From Eubacterium limosum (GTDB lineage: Bacteria > Bacillota > Clostridia > Eubacteriales > Eubacteriaceae), in assembly GCF_000807675.2 (NCBI RefSeq), contig NZ_CP019962.1:2232001-2296000 (forward strand): DNA of 64,000 nt. The letters run 5' to 3'. The position numbers were made by a program, and so were the translations under genes. The notes beneath the pieces were generated by a model, which ran no database searches, was not told the DNA's origin, and saw only the letters and a list, made by a program, of their open reading frames with translations. This document shows, piece by piece, positions 58,413-64,000 of this stretch (the first letter of the stretch is position 1; the number at the start of each line of letters is the position of its first letter).

Positions 58413-58628
58413 TTATTTTTTCACTTTTGCGCCAAATTGAACTTCGTCTGCGTGTTCCTGTTCTTCGCTGGAAAGTGGCTTATCTTCCTTTTCATTTACC
58501 TTAGCACCGAAGAATACCTCGTCATCGCGTTCCTGTTCTTTGGTTTTTTCACCGGTTCTTGCCGGATCATCCTTTACATCCGCACCAAACATAATTTCAT
58601 CGTTACGTTCTTTTTCATTACTCATCAT
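58413..58628 (-). CDS. Repeat miniprotein (three DEVxFGAxV units)
   Basis: 71-aa, highly charged protein made of three copies of a short unit: NDEIMFGADVK, DDEVFFGAKVN and ADEVQFGAKVK, spaced by polar EKTKEQER- and EEQEH-type linkers. No membrane segment or known family. Start 58628 (ATG after AAAGGAG plus six bases); an ATG at 58634 overlaps the ribosome-binding site. The unit spacing suggests a binding scaffold or a peptide precursor, but no cleavage or leader motif is seen. Confidence 0.7.
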   Translation of the reverse strand: MMSNEKERNDEIMFGADVKDDPARTGEKTKEQERDDEVFFGAKVNEKEDKPLSSEEQEHADEVQFGAKVKK

Positions 58629-58847
58629 TAGCATCTCCTTTGCTTGTAATGTTTTTTCTATGTATACTCTATACCCTTATTGAGGTATAATCAACACAAT
58701 ATCCAAAATTTTATTTTATTTTATGAAATTTTACTGGTATATCCAGGTCGTTTTTAAGACTTTATTAAAAGTCTCCTTGACGCACTCTGAGAGACTTATT
58801 ATAATAGAAACAACATTGGATTTAGTCTAATAATGAGGAGTGAAGAA

Positions 58848-59426
58848 ATGGAAACATGTTTTGATGGCTATGCCTATATTACGGAGGAATGTCTCGGCGT
58901 TTTTAGGATGGACAAGCCCATTGTGCCGGCCGAGCTGGCCGTCCAGATTATGAAACATCCGGAATTTCCCATGCATTATCCTTATCACCACTATCTGGTG
59001 CCAGCAGTGATGCTGACAGCAGTGTACCGGCTTCGGAGTGAAGCGGAGGAGGCTTTAAGGGCCGCCCTGGAAGAAGCGAAGAGCCGGGCGCTCAATGTTC
59101 TCAAGGGCTTTTGCGGACTGTACGGCGACTGTGGCGCAGCTGTGGGGCTGGGGATTTTTATGAGCATTTTGACAGGTACCACACCGCATTCGGAGGAAAC
59201 CTGGGCCATGACCAACCGGATTACAGCCGGCAGCCTGATGAAGATTGCGGAAATAGATGGTCCACGCTGCTGCAAGCGCAATTGCTTTCTGGCGTTACAG
59301 TATGCGGTGCCCTTTTTAAAGGAAGCATTAGACATAAGGCTCGAGGCCCCAGAAGAAATGGAGTGCACCTTCAGTGCCATGAATGAGGACTGCAAAGGGG
59401 ACGCCTGTCCCTTTTTCAGGGCGTGA
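58848..59426 (+). CDS. DUF5714-type protein
   Basis: 192 aa. The signature region GFCGLYGDCGAAVGLGIFMS, TPHSEETWAMTNRITAGSL and DGPRCCKRNCFLALQYAVPF, ending CKGDACPFF, matches my memory of the DUF5714 family. Multiple cysteines (GDCG, PRCCKRNC, DCKGDACP) suggest metal or cluster binding. ATG 58848 has GAGGAG 8 bases upstream. First of three tightly packed genes (3-bp gap to the next). Family function is unknown; neighbours in other genomes may include corrinoid or radical enzymes. Confidence 0.72.
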   Translation: METCFDGYAYITEECLGVFRMDKPIVPAELAVQIMKHPEFPMHYPYHHYLVPAVMLTAVYRLRSEAEEALRAALEEAKSRALNVLKGFCGLYGDCGAAVGLGIFMSILTGTTPHSEETWAMTNRITAGSLMKIAEIDGPRCCKRNCFLALQYAVPFLKEALDIRLEAPEEMECTFSAMNEDCKGDACPFFRA

Positions 59427-59429
59427 GGT

Positions 59430-59729
59430 ATGGAGATGAAGATTCCGATATTAATCGACCATCGGGCAGCGCCTGTCGTTAAGGATGAGAATGCCTGTGA
59501 ATGTAAGAAAGAACCAGTACTCATGACGTATAAAAAAGCTGTGATCTACTGGCAGAAAGAAATCGGCGCGCCCGTGGCTCAGGGTGAGCTGGTGGCAGAG
59601 AGCGAGATTGAAAAGCAGAGCATTGCTGTGACTGCGCCGGCCGGCGGCATTCTCAGTGAGATCTGTGTGGCGGAAGGACAAAAAGCCGGGGTGGGCACAC
59701 CTCTGGGTTATATTGAAAGTGAGGTATAA
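59430..59729 (+). CDS. Lipoyl/biotinyl-carrier-like domain protein
   Basis: 99 aa; residues 42-99 look like a lipoyl/biotinyl fold: KEIGAPVAQGELVAESEIEK, SIAVTAPAGGILSEICVAEG and KAGVGTPLGYIE. The lysine in IEKQSIAVTAP sits where the modified lysine of lipoyl domains lies (E-x-K ... AP). The N-terminal 40 residues with a CEC motif are unassigned. It is sandwiched between the DUF5714 and Sel1 genes with 3- and 0-bp gaps, so it is cotranscribed and possibly a partner of the DUF5714 protein. Confidence 0.7.
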   Translation: MEMKIPILIDHRAAPVVKDENACECKKEPVLMTYKKAVIYWQKEIGAPVAQGELVAESEIEKQSIAVTAPAGGILSEICVAEGQKAGVGTPLGYIESEV

Positions 59730-60476
59730 ATGGAGCAGGAAACCGAACTGCTGATGGGACTGGCCGAGGCTGGTGATGCGGAGGCCATGGAGCAGGCAGC
59801 AGATTACTATTTTTATAAAACCAATAAGCAAAAGCTGAGTAAAGAGACCTTTGACCGTATCTGGTCATGGTATCACACACTGGCAGAGCAGGGAAACGGG
59901 CATGCCATGGCAGTAATCGGCGCTATGTACTATGAGGGTGTTAATATAAAACAGGACTATACCAAAGCACGGCAATGGTATGAAAGAGCTGCCGCCGCCG
60001 GTGATGTCTGGGGGATTAACAACCTGGGCTACTGTTACTATTACGGGCGTGAGGTGGAGGTGGATGACCAGAAGGCCTGGACTTATTTCGGGCGCGCCGC
60101 GGCCCTTGGTAACCACTGCGGTATGTATAAAATCGGCGATATGTACTATCACGGCAGATATGTGGGCCAGGATTTTAAAAAAGCTGTGTACTGGTACCGG
60201 AAGGCCATCAGCTTAATCGACGAGGATTGTCCTGAATATCCAAATATCGCGGCTCGCCTTGGGCACTGTGCCTTAAAAGGCGAAGGTATGGAAAAGGATG
60301 TTTTGTGCGCCCTGAAATGGCTTCAGGCGGCAGAGTACGGCTGTTACCAGTTTCTGCTCAGGGGGGATGCTTTCGCGCATCTTTCCTTTCCGGGTGTTAA
60401 GGAGGATCTGGCAGAGGCACGCGCTCTGCTTGAGACCGCCATCGCCGGAACGCGTTCGGTGGTGCAGTATACCTGA
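59730..60476 (+). CDS. Sel1-like repeat protein
   Basis: 248 aa with consecutive Sel1-type TPR repeats, e.g. AVIGAMYYEGVNIKQDYTKA, GINNLGYCYYYGREVEVDDQ, YKIGDMYYHGRYVGQDFKKA and RLGHCALKGEGMEKDVLCAL. These form a superhelical protein-interaction surface. No signal peptide, so cytoplasmic. ATG directly follows the previous stop. Last gene of the DUF5714 operon. Confidence 0.88.
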   Translation: MEQETELLMGLAEAGDAEAMEQAADYYFYKTNKQKLSKETFDRIWSWYHTLAEQGNGHAMAVIGAMYYEGVNIKQDYTKARQWYERAAAAGDVWGINNLGYCYYYGREVEVDDQKAWTYFGRAAALGNHCGMYKIGDMYYHGRYVGQDFKKAVYWYRKAISLIDEDCPEYPNIAARLGHCALKGEGMEKDVLCALKWLQAAEYGCYQFLLRGDAFAHLSFPGVKEDLAEARALLETAIAGTRSVVQYT

Positions 60477-60481
60477 TATGG

Positions 60482-60522
60482 AAAGCCGCTGTCTGGTACT
60501 TTTCAGACAGCAGCTTTTATTT
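60482..60522 (+). terminator. Terminator after Sel1 gene
   Basis: GCTGTCTG / CAGACAGC stem extended by AAAGC/GCTTT, then TTATTT. Confidence 0.8.
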
Positions 60523-60558
60523 AAAAAGTCTTAAAAGAAAAAGTTTTTCTTTGGGGGA

Positions 60559-60587
60559 TTGACAGAATGCGTAAAAGAGGATATAAT
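60559..60587 (+). promoter_or_regulatory. Cold-shock gene promoter
   Basis: TTGACA (60559-60564), 17-bp spacer, TATAAT (60582-60587): perfect consensus. The predicted leader is about 140 nt. Confidence 0.9.
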
Positions 60588-60620
60588 AAGTCTTGTATTC
60601 AAGGAAGTATCAATTGATTT

Positions 60621-60687
60621 CACATATTTTTGCAAGTCATTTTGGTTTTACTTTTCGAAATGATTTACAAAAATATGTGTTTTTTTA
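60621..60687 (+). promoter_or_regulatory. Long hairpin in the csp leader
   Basis: CACATATTTTTGcAAgTCATTT pairs with a downstream copy ending at 60679 (about 20 of 22 positions), followed by a T-rich run. It looks like an attenuator or a temperature-sensitive RNA element, in line with regulated csp leaders. Confidence 0.6.
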
Positions 60688-60733
60688 TTTATATGTTCCT
60701 GGAATGAAGTTTTAATTTAGGAGGTACCGTAAA

Positions 60734-60934
60734 ATGAATAAAGGTACAGTAAAATGGTTTAACAGCGAAAAAGGTTTTGGATTTATCTCTAGAGAAGAAG
60801 GCGATGATGTATTCGTACATTTCTCCGCTATTACAGGCGATGGCTTCAAAACTTTAAATGAAGGTCAGGAAGTTACCTTTGATACAGAAGAAGGTCCAAG
60901 AGGCTTACAGGCTAAAAACGTTAGTGTTGCTTAA
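60734..60934 (+). CDS. csp: Cold shock protein (CspA family)
   Basis: 66-aa single-stranded nucleic-acid-binding protein. RNP1 KGFGFIS and RNP2 VFVHFSAI are present, with the [13 protein letters not shown] start. AGGAGG precedes ATG. Length and motifs are exact for CspA-type proteins, which melt RNA structures at low temperature and growth transitions. Strong promoter and structured leader indicate post-transcriptional control. Confidence 0.97.
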   Translation: MNKGTVKWFNSEKGFGFISREEGDDVFVHFSAITGDGFKTLNEGQEVTFDTEEGPRGLQAKNVSVA

Positions 60935-60950
60935 TTTAAATTAAGCCGAA

Positions 60951-60990
60951 AACAGCCAGAACGGCATTTGCTGATCTGGCTGTTTTTATT
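60951..60990 (+). terminator. Terminator after csp
   Basis: AACAGCCAGA / TCTGGCTGTT stem (60951-60960, 60975-60984) and TTTATTTT. Confidence 0.85.
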
Positions 60991-61063
60991 TTTTGATACG
61001 GGTATACTTTTTAAACCAGAAGGTTTATAATGATTAATAATTTTAACAAAGGAGTGATACACC

Positions 61064-61576
61064 ATGTCTGATTATAAAGAAATAACAACTGAAGATTTAT
61101 CTCTGAACCCGTTTAAGCGCATCGCGAAGGATTGGATGCTGATCACCGCTGAAAAAGATGGAAAAGCCAATACAATGACCGCGGGATGGGGCGGCCTGGG
61201 AGTAATGTGGGGAAAGGATGTCGCTTTTATTGTCATCCGTGAAAGCCGTTTTACAAAAGAATTTGTGGATGGCTCAGAGCATTTTTCCCTGACCTTTTTC
61301 GATGAAGACTATAAAAAGGAACTGGGCTATCTGGGTTCTGTCTCCGGGCGGGATGAAGATAAAATTGCTAAAAGCGGTCTGACGCTGGTGCCGGATGATG
61401 CCCCGTATTTTAAAGAGGGGAATCTCGCTCTGGTCTGCAAAAAGCTTTACGCCATGGACATGGGGCCAGAGGGATTTACCAATGGGCCGGAGCTCGATGA
61501 AAAATGGTATGCCGATAAAGACTACCACACCCTGTATGTGGGAGAAATCGAAAAGGCTTATATTAAACAGCATTGA
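61064..61576 (+). CDS. Flavin-reductase-like domain protein
   Basis: 170 aa. WMLITAEKDGKANTMTAGWG, GVMWGKDVAFIVIRESRFTK and FFDEDYKKELGYLGSVSGRD are typical of flavin reductase/FMN-binding split-barrel proteins (flavin-dependent, often diflavin electron transfer). AAAGGAG ribosome-binding site. A ferredoxin gene follows 101 bp later, so electron exchange between them is plausible but not shown. Confidence 0.83.
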   Translation: MSDYKEITTEDLSLNPFKRIAKDWMLITAEKDGKANTMTAGWGGLGVMWGKDVAFIVIRESRFTKEFVDGSEHFSLTFFDEDYKKELGYLGSVSGRDEDKIAKSGLTLVPDDAPYFKEGNLALVCKKLYAMDMGPEGFTNGPELDEKWYADKDYHTLYVGEIEKAYIKQH

Positions 61577-61677
61577 TTTTCAGCGGTCATGAAATTTTCT
61601 GAAGAGCCAGTTTGACGGCGCCTTAAAAGGGTAATTATTAATTGTCAGTTGAATTGATTCAGAAAGGATTGAATATC

Positions 61678-61866
61678 ATGAATGTAAGTATTGATGAAAG
61701 CGGCTGCATTGGCTGCGAATTATGTACACAGGTTTGTCCAGAGGTTTTTGAAATGGGCGATTCCGGCGTAGCCGAAGTCATTATGGAAGAAGTTCCGGAA
61801 AATCTGGAAGACAATGTTCGGGAAGCCGCTGATGGCTGCCCAGTAGAAGTGATCACAGTAGAATAA
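61678..61866 (+). CDS. Ferredoxin (4Fe-4S type)
   Basis: 62 aa. One cluster motif CIGCELCTQVCP and a distant Cys in GCPVEVI give the four ligands of a single [4Fe-4S] cluster; EVFEMGDSGVAEV and acidic C-terminus are typical of Clostridial-type monocluster ferredoxins. ATG 61678 with AAAGGA eight bases upstream is preferred over GTG/TTG further left. Confidence 0.93.
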   Translation: MNVSIDESGCIGCELCTQVCPEVFEMGDSGVAEVIMEEVPENLEDNVREAADGCPVEVITVE

Positions 61867-61869
61867 GCA

Positions 61870-61902
61870 GGAAACGACCGGTAGATTTTACCGGTCGTTT
61901 CC
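61870..61902. repeat. CCGGTA-type hairpin, copy 3
   Basis: Perfect 14-bp stem GGAAACGACCGGTA / TACCGGTCGTTTCC with GATTT loop just after the ferredoxin stop. The CCGGTAGATTyTACCGG core is also at 28647; weaker at 49363. Confidence 0.75.
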
Positions 61903-61916
61903 TGAGGGTTCGCAGG

Positions 61917-61955
61917 CCTCCGGTCCGGTATCCGCTGCCGACACCGGAGGTTTTT
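61917..61955 (+). terminator. Terminator after ferredoxin
   Basis: CCTCCGGT / ACCGGAGG stem (61917-61924, 61943-61950) and T5. Confidence 0.8.
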
Positions 61956-62613
61956 ATAGATTCAGTGCCTTGAAATCCTCCAGGGTGGTCTGCTGCCCGG
62001 GCGGGATAATGCAGAAATTTTGTGTCCAGTGTCCTGTCAGCAGCTGTTCCAGAATGGTCAGGCTGCCTTCACCCTCGATGAGCTCAAGCTCTGTAAGGGA
62101 TGAAAACGCGTCAAGCTCCTCCTGTACCTCAGACATATCGTAGGAGCCTGTTCGGATCATCATCATGTAGGTGTAGTTTTTGAAGAGCACCCGCATGATT
62201 TTTTTTGACTGCTCTTTTCCGTAGCGTTTAAGCTGGTAGTTCAGGTCTTTTGTCACAGGACACTCTCCCCGAAGCCAGCCTTTTGTGAGGAAATAGGTGT
62301 TGCTTCGTATTTCATCCAGGGCTGAGTTATCGTTCAGGAGCATGTCAATACAGTCGCCAAAACGGGGAATCACCATGGCAGCACCAGGGCACTCAATGCC
62401 TACAAGGCCGTTTCCGCAGTTTCCGTAACCCAGTAAAACCTGGTCGAAATCTGTTATAGAGCCTAAAACTTCCTGCAGGGCCTCTCGCAGGCGGTCCGGT
62501 GCGGCATGAAGTGAGTTTCCCATCCAGTGAACCGGTATTTCCAGCTGATGTGAATCCATTACTTTTTGAATTTCATCCTTCAGGGTTTCGCACGCAATTA
62601 ATAATTGCCCCAT
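61954..62613 (-). CDS. DUF1638-type protein
   Basis: 219 aa. N-terminal LIACETLKDEIQKVMDSHQL, conserved LLGYGNCGNGLVGIECPGAA and FGDCIDMLLND are the DUF1638 features; several cysteines (ACE, GNCGNG, GDC). Family function is unknown, but members are frequent in acetogens and methanogens near corrinoid methyltransferases; none lies here. ATG 62613 with AGGAGG ten bases upstream is chosen over an upstream in-frame start at 62808, which would run through an AT-rich promoter-like region. Confidence 0.78.
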   Translation of the reverse strand: MGQLLIACETLKDEIQKVMDSHQLEIPVHWMGNSLHAAPDRLREALQEVLGSITDFDQVLLGYGNCGNGLVGIECPGAAMVIPRFGDCIDMLLNDNSALDEIRSNTYFLTKGWLRGECPVTKDLNYQLKRYGKEQSKKIMRVLFKNYTYMMMIRTGSYDMSEVQEELDAFSSLTELELIEGEGSLTILEQLLTGHWTQNFCIIPPGQQTTLEDFKALNL

Positions 62614-62769
62614 TGGTGTAATGCCTCCTATCCGCATGTAAACATTTAACAGTCTGTATATTATAACACACTTCAAGACATTTGTGTGTCCTTTATGAAC
62701 TAAAATGTATCTTGTTAATGGGAACAGTGCAGTGCTATAATGAAAAAAACACTTCTTTTGGAGGCAGAG

Positions 62770-63123
62770 ATGAATTTTAATGATGGATATTTTTTGAACA
62801 GTTTTCACAAAGCAAGATTTAAGGATATGGCTCGCCGCAATGGCAGAGTATACCAGGTGCCGGGATACTTGGTCAGCGCTTATATTTTCAGTTCAACCCC
62901 TGAGCTGATGGCCAGAACCGAGCCCTGCATGAACGATTCAGCCATTGATTTCGCCAAAATTCTGAACGGAGGGCTGGGCAGTGAGGAAAAGATTCTCGTT
63001 CAGTTTGCCGCCAACTTTTATGATCCGTCAAGGTATGAAAGCCCGTCGGTTTCAGCGTTAATCAACGAGCTCTCAGGTGAAAGCTATACCGTTATGCTGA
63101 ATATTTTTAAAATGTTCAATTAG
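62770..63123 (+). CDS. Hypothetical protein, 117 aa (DUF6075-like)
   Basis: Starts MNFNDGYFLNSFHKARFKDM, then PGYLVSAYIFSSTPELMART and EKILVQFAANFYDPSRYESP, ending NIFKMFN. The layout of FLNxxHKxRF ... YLxSAYIFSS ... LVQFAANxYD resembles my memory of DUF6075, a Clostridial family without known function; tentative. TTTTGGAGG ribosome-binding site. Followed by a structured gene-free block. Confidence 0.6.
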   Translation: MNFNDGYFLNSFHKARFKDMARRNGRVYQVPGYLVSAYIFSSTPELMARTEPCMNDSAIDFAKILNGGLGSEEKILVQFAANFYDPSRYESPSVSALINELSGESYTVMLNIFKMFN

Positions 63124-63129
63124 TTTGAT

Positions 63130-63290
63130 GCAAGGGTCAAAAGGGCATGTGTTTCATGCTTGCGTGAAAAACATGACTTTGGGATCCGTTAAACATGAGA
63201 AAGCAGCCATTTTTCGTAGAAAAATGAGCGGACTTCGAATGTTTTTTGGATTTCGGGAGTGTGAAACACGGAGAAATCCGAAGGCATCAT
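63130..63290 (+). other. Structured non-coding block
   Basis: Of the 250 gene-free bases after 63123, about 160 form nested hairpins: a large one (63136-63194, GGTCAAAAG ... CTTTGGGATCC with CATGT/ACATG inside), CATTTTT/AAAAATG (63219-63237) and GGATTTC/GAAATCC (63248-63279). No coding frame. It could be a structured RNA or a dispersed palindromic repeat. No other copy occurs in this window. Confidence 0.45.
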
Positions 63291-63372
63291 GAGGCATGAC
63301 GCCAATAACTTAGTTTAAATAAGAAAGAAACAGGGTATATCAAAAGCAGTATTAATGAAAAGGAGAGAAGCA

Positions 63373-63816
63373 ATGAAACGGAAATCCTTTGTTTTAGTGC
63401 TGCTTTTGACCGCTCTTTTATTTCTGGGGGCAGGCTGCAGCATGACGCAGCCTTCTGGCGAAAGCGCGTCAAACCCTGACAGCAGAACCCAGGAAATGGA
63501 TGAAGAAGCCTCAAACGACAGCACAATCAATGAATTCAAACGTGAAACCTCGGAAATCTCGCAGAAAGTGGACGCCGTGGTGCCCATTGAAAATGACATG
63601 AATGAAAAAACTCAGCAGTTCAACGAGATGATGCAGAGAATCAACACCCTGGATCAAAAAATTGACAATTATGAGGACCAGATCGAAGCAGACTATCAAA
63701 ACCAGAAGCTTTCTGAGAGGGATTATAAGGTTGCCAAAATGGATATTGAAAAGGCGGACGATGACCTTGGGGCTGTAAAAGAAAAACTGGAAAACAAGTT
63801 TGCGATGGATGATTGA
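63373..63816 (+). CDS. Small lipoprotein with coiled-coil
   Basis: 147 aa. Lipoprotein signal: MKRKSFVLVLLLTALLFLGAGC with lipobox LGAGC, so lipid-anchored after Cys 22. The mature part is acidic with coiled-coil-like heptads (NEKTQQFNEMMQRINTLDQK, IDNYEDQIEADYQNQKL). No known domain. ATG 63373 has AGGAG 9 bases upstream. May act as an envelope spacer or stress lipoprotein; unknown. Confidence 0.82.
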   Translation: MKRKSFVLVLLLTALLFLGAGCSMTQPSGESASNPDSRTQEMDEEASNDSTINEFKRETSEISQKVDAVVPIENDMNEKTQQFNEMMQRINTLDQKIDNYEDQIEADYQNQKLSERDYKVAKMDIEKADDDLGAVKEKLENKFAMDD

Positions 63817-63830
63817 TTATAACAAAATAA

Positions 63831-63870
63831 GCCAGAGAAGATGCATAGAGCTAAATTCTCTGGCATTTTT
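63831..63870 (+). terminator. Terminator after lipoprotein
   Basis: GCCAGAGAA / TTCTCTGGC stem (63831-63839, 63856-63864) and ATTTTTATT. Confidence 0.85.
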
Positions 63871-63922
63871 ATTGAAAATAAAGAAGAAACACTGTGAAAA
63901 GTTTCTATTTTCATATCTTTTT

Positions 63923-63951
63923 TTGACATTATCTCTAGAATTTTGTATAAT
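63923..63951 (+). promoter_or_regulatory. Promoter of the gene at the right edge
   Basis: TTGACA (63923-63928), 17-bp spacer, TATAAT (63946-63951), 41 bp before the next start codon. Confidence 0.85.
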
Positions 63952-63992
63952 TGTATCAATACATTCAAGAAATTATTGAAAGGCCGGAAAAA

Positions 63993-64000
63993 ATGAATCT
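63993..64000 (+). CDS. Start of a gene cut by the right edge
   Basis: ATG at 63993 after an AAAGGCCGGA element and a good promoter. Only two codons and part of a third are inside the window, so nothing can be said about the product. Confidence 0.35.

Overview
The window looks like chromosome of a low-to-mid GC anaerobic Firmicute of the Clostridia. The gene set points to the Eubacteriaceae, perhaps the Eubacterium limosum group, but this is inferred from gene content alone (4Fe-4S serine dehydratase, ferredoxin-fused aldo/keto reductase, DUF1638 and B12-activation-domain proteins, a radical-SAM pair, LicT-type PTS control). No rRNA gene or other species marker is visible.

Layout. 0-4.7 kb: PTS sugar permease cut by the left edge, its BglG/LicT antiterminator, an M20 amidohydrolase and a methyltransferase. 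4.8-7.6 kb: tRNA cluster Val-Asp-(Phe fragment)-Phe-Gly-Cys with two consensus promoters, an IS30 element, a B12-activation-domain protein and a second tRNA-Gly. 7.7-14.5 kb: small accessory genes, with a decayed IS3 element sitting in the loop of a terminator hairpin. 14.6-20.4 kb: cytoplasmic alpha-amylase, CorA transporter, two MscL paralogues, a DsrE-like protein and a TetR regulator with its operator. 20.4-24.2 kb: sdaAB-sdaAA and a dCMP-deaminase gene split by an IS1182-type element with an 8-bp target duplication. 25-30 kb: radical SAM/DUF4130 'DNA modification' pair and an AAA/DUF6179/DUF6323 group. 30.2-43 kb: cell-wall M23 protein, recX, dehydrogenase, azoreductase, small alarmone synthetase, xpaC-telA, a hybrid histidine kinase, aldo/keto reductase and M20 peptidase. 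43.1-48.2 kb: DeoR regulator with araB, araD and araM, where araB and araD share a nearly identical 40-bp promoter/operator. 48.2-52.5 kb: YdcF, a DUF3786-type protein, and an XPD/DinG-like helicase with a nuclease-like N-terminus. 52.7-53.8 kb: deletion-scarred prophage remnant. 53.9-56.6 kb: unknown gene, then an overlapping macro domain / CARF-nuclease (Card1-like) / small protein operon. 56.7-58.3 kb: glycine riboswitch and AGCS amino-acid symporter. 58.4-64 kb: repeat miniprotein, DUF5714/lipoyl-like/Sel1 operon, cold-shock gene with a long hairpin leader, flavin reductase-like gene, ferredoxin, DUF1638, a structured gene-free block and a lipoprotein.

Most interesting candidates: (1) the macro-domain/CARF-nuclease operon, which has no CRISPR array in view and lies beside a helicase-nuclease and prophage debris; (2) structured gene-free blocks at about 12.33-12.41 kb and 63.13-63.29 kb; (3) araBDM without araA, under a DeoR regulator; (4) face-to-face promoters at 28.5-28.6 kb that imply a short antisense-like RNA; (5) an IS3 copy placed exactly in a terminator loop. 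Functions rest on motif recognition by eye; no database search was possible.
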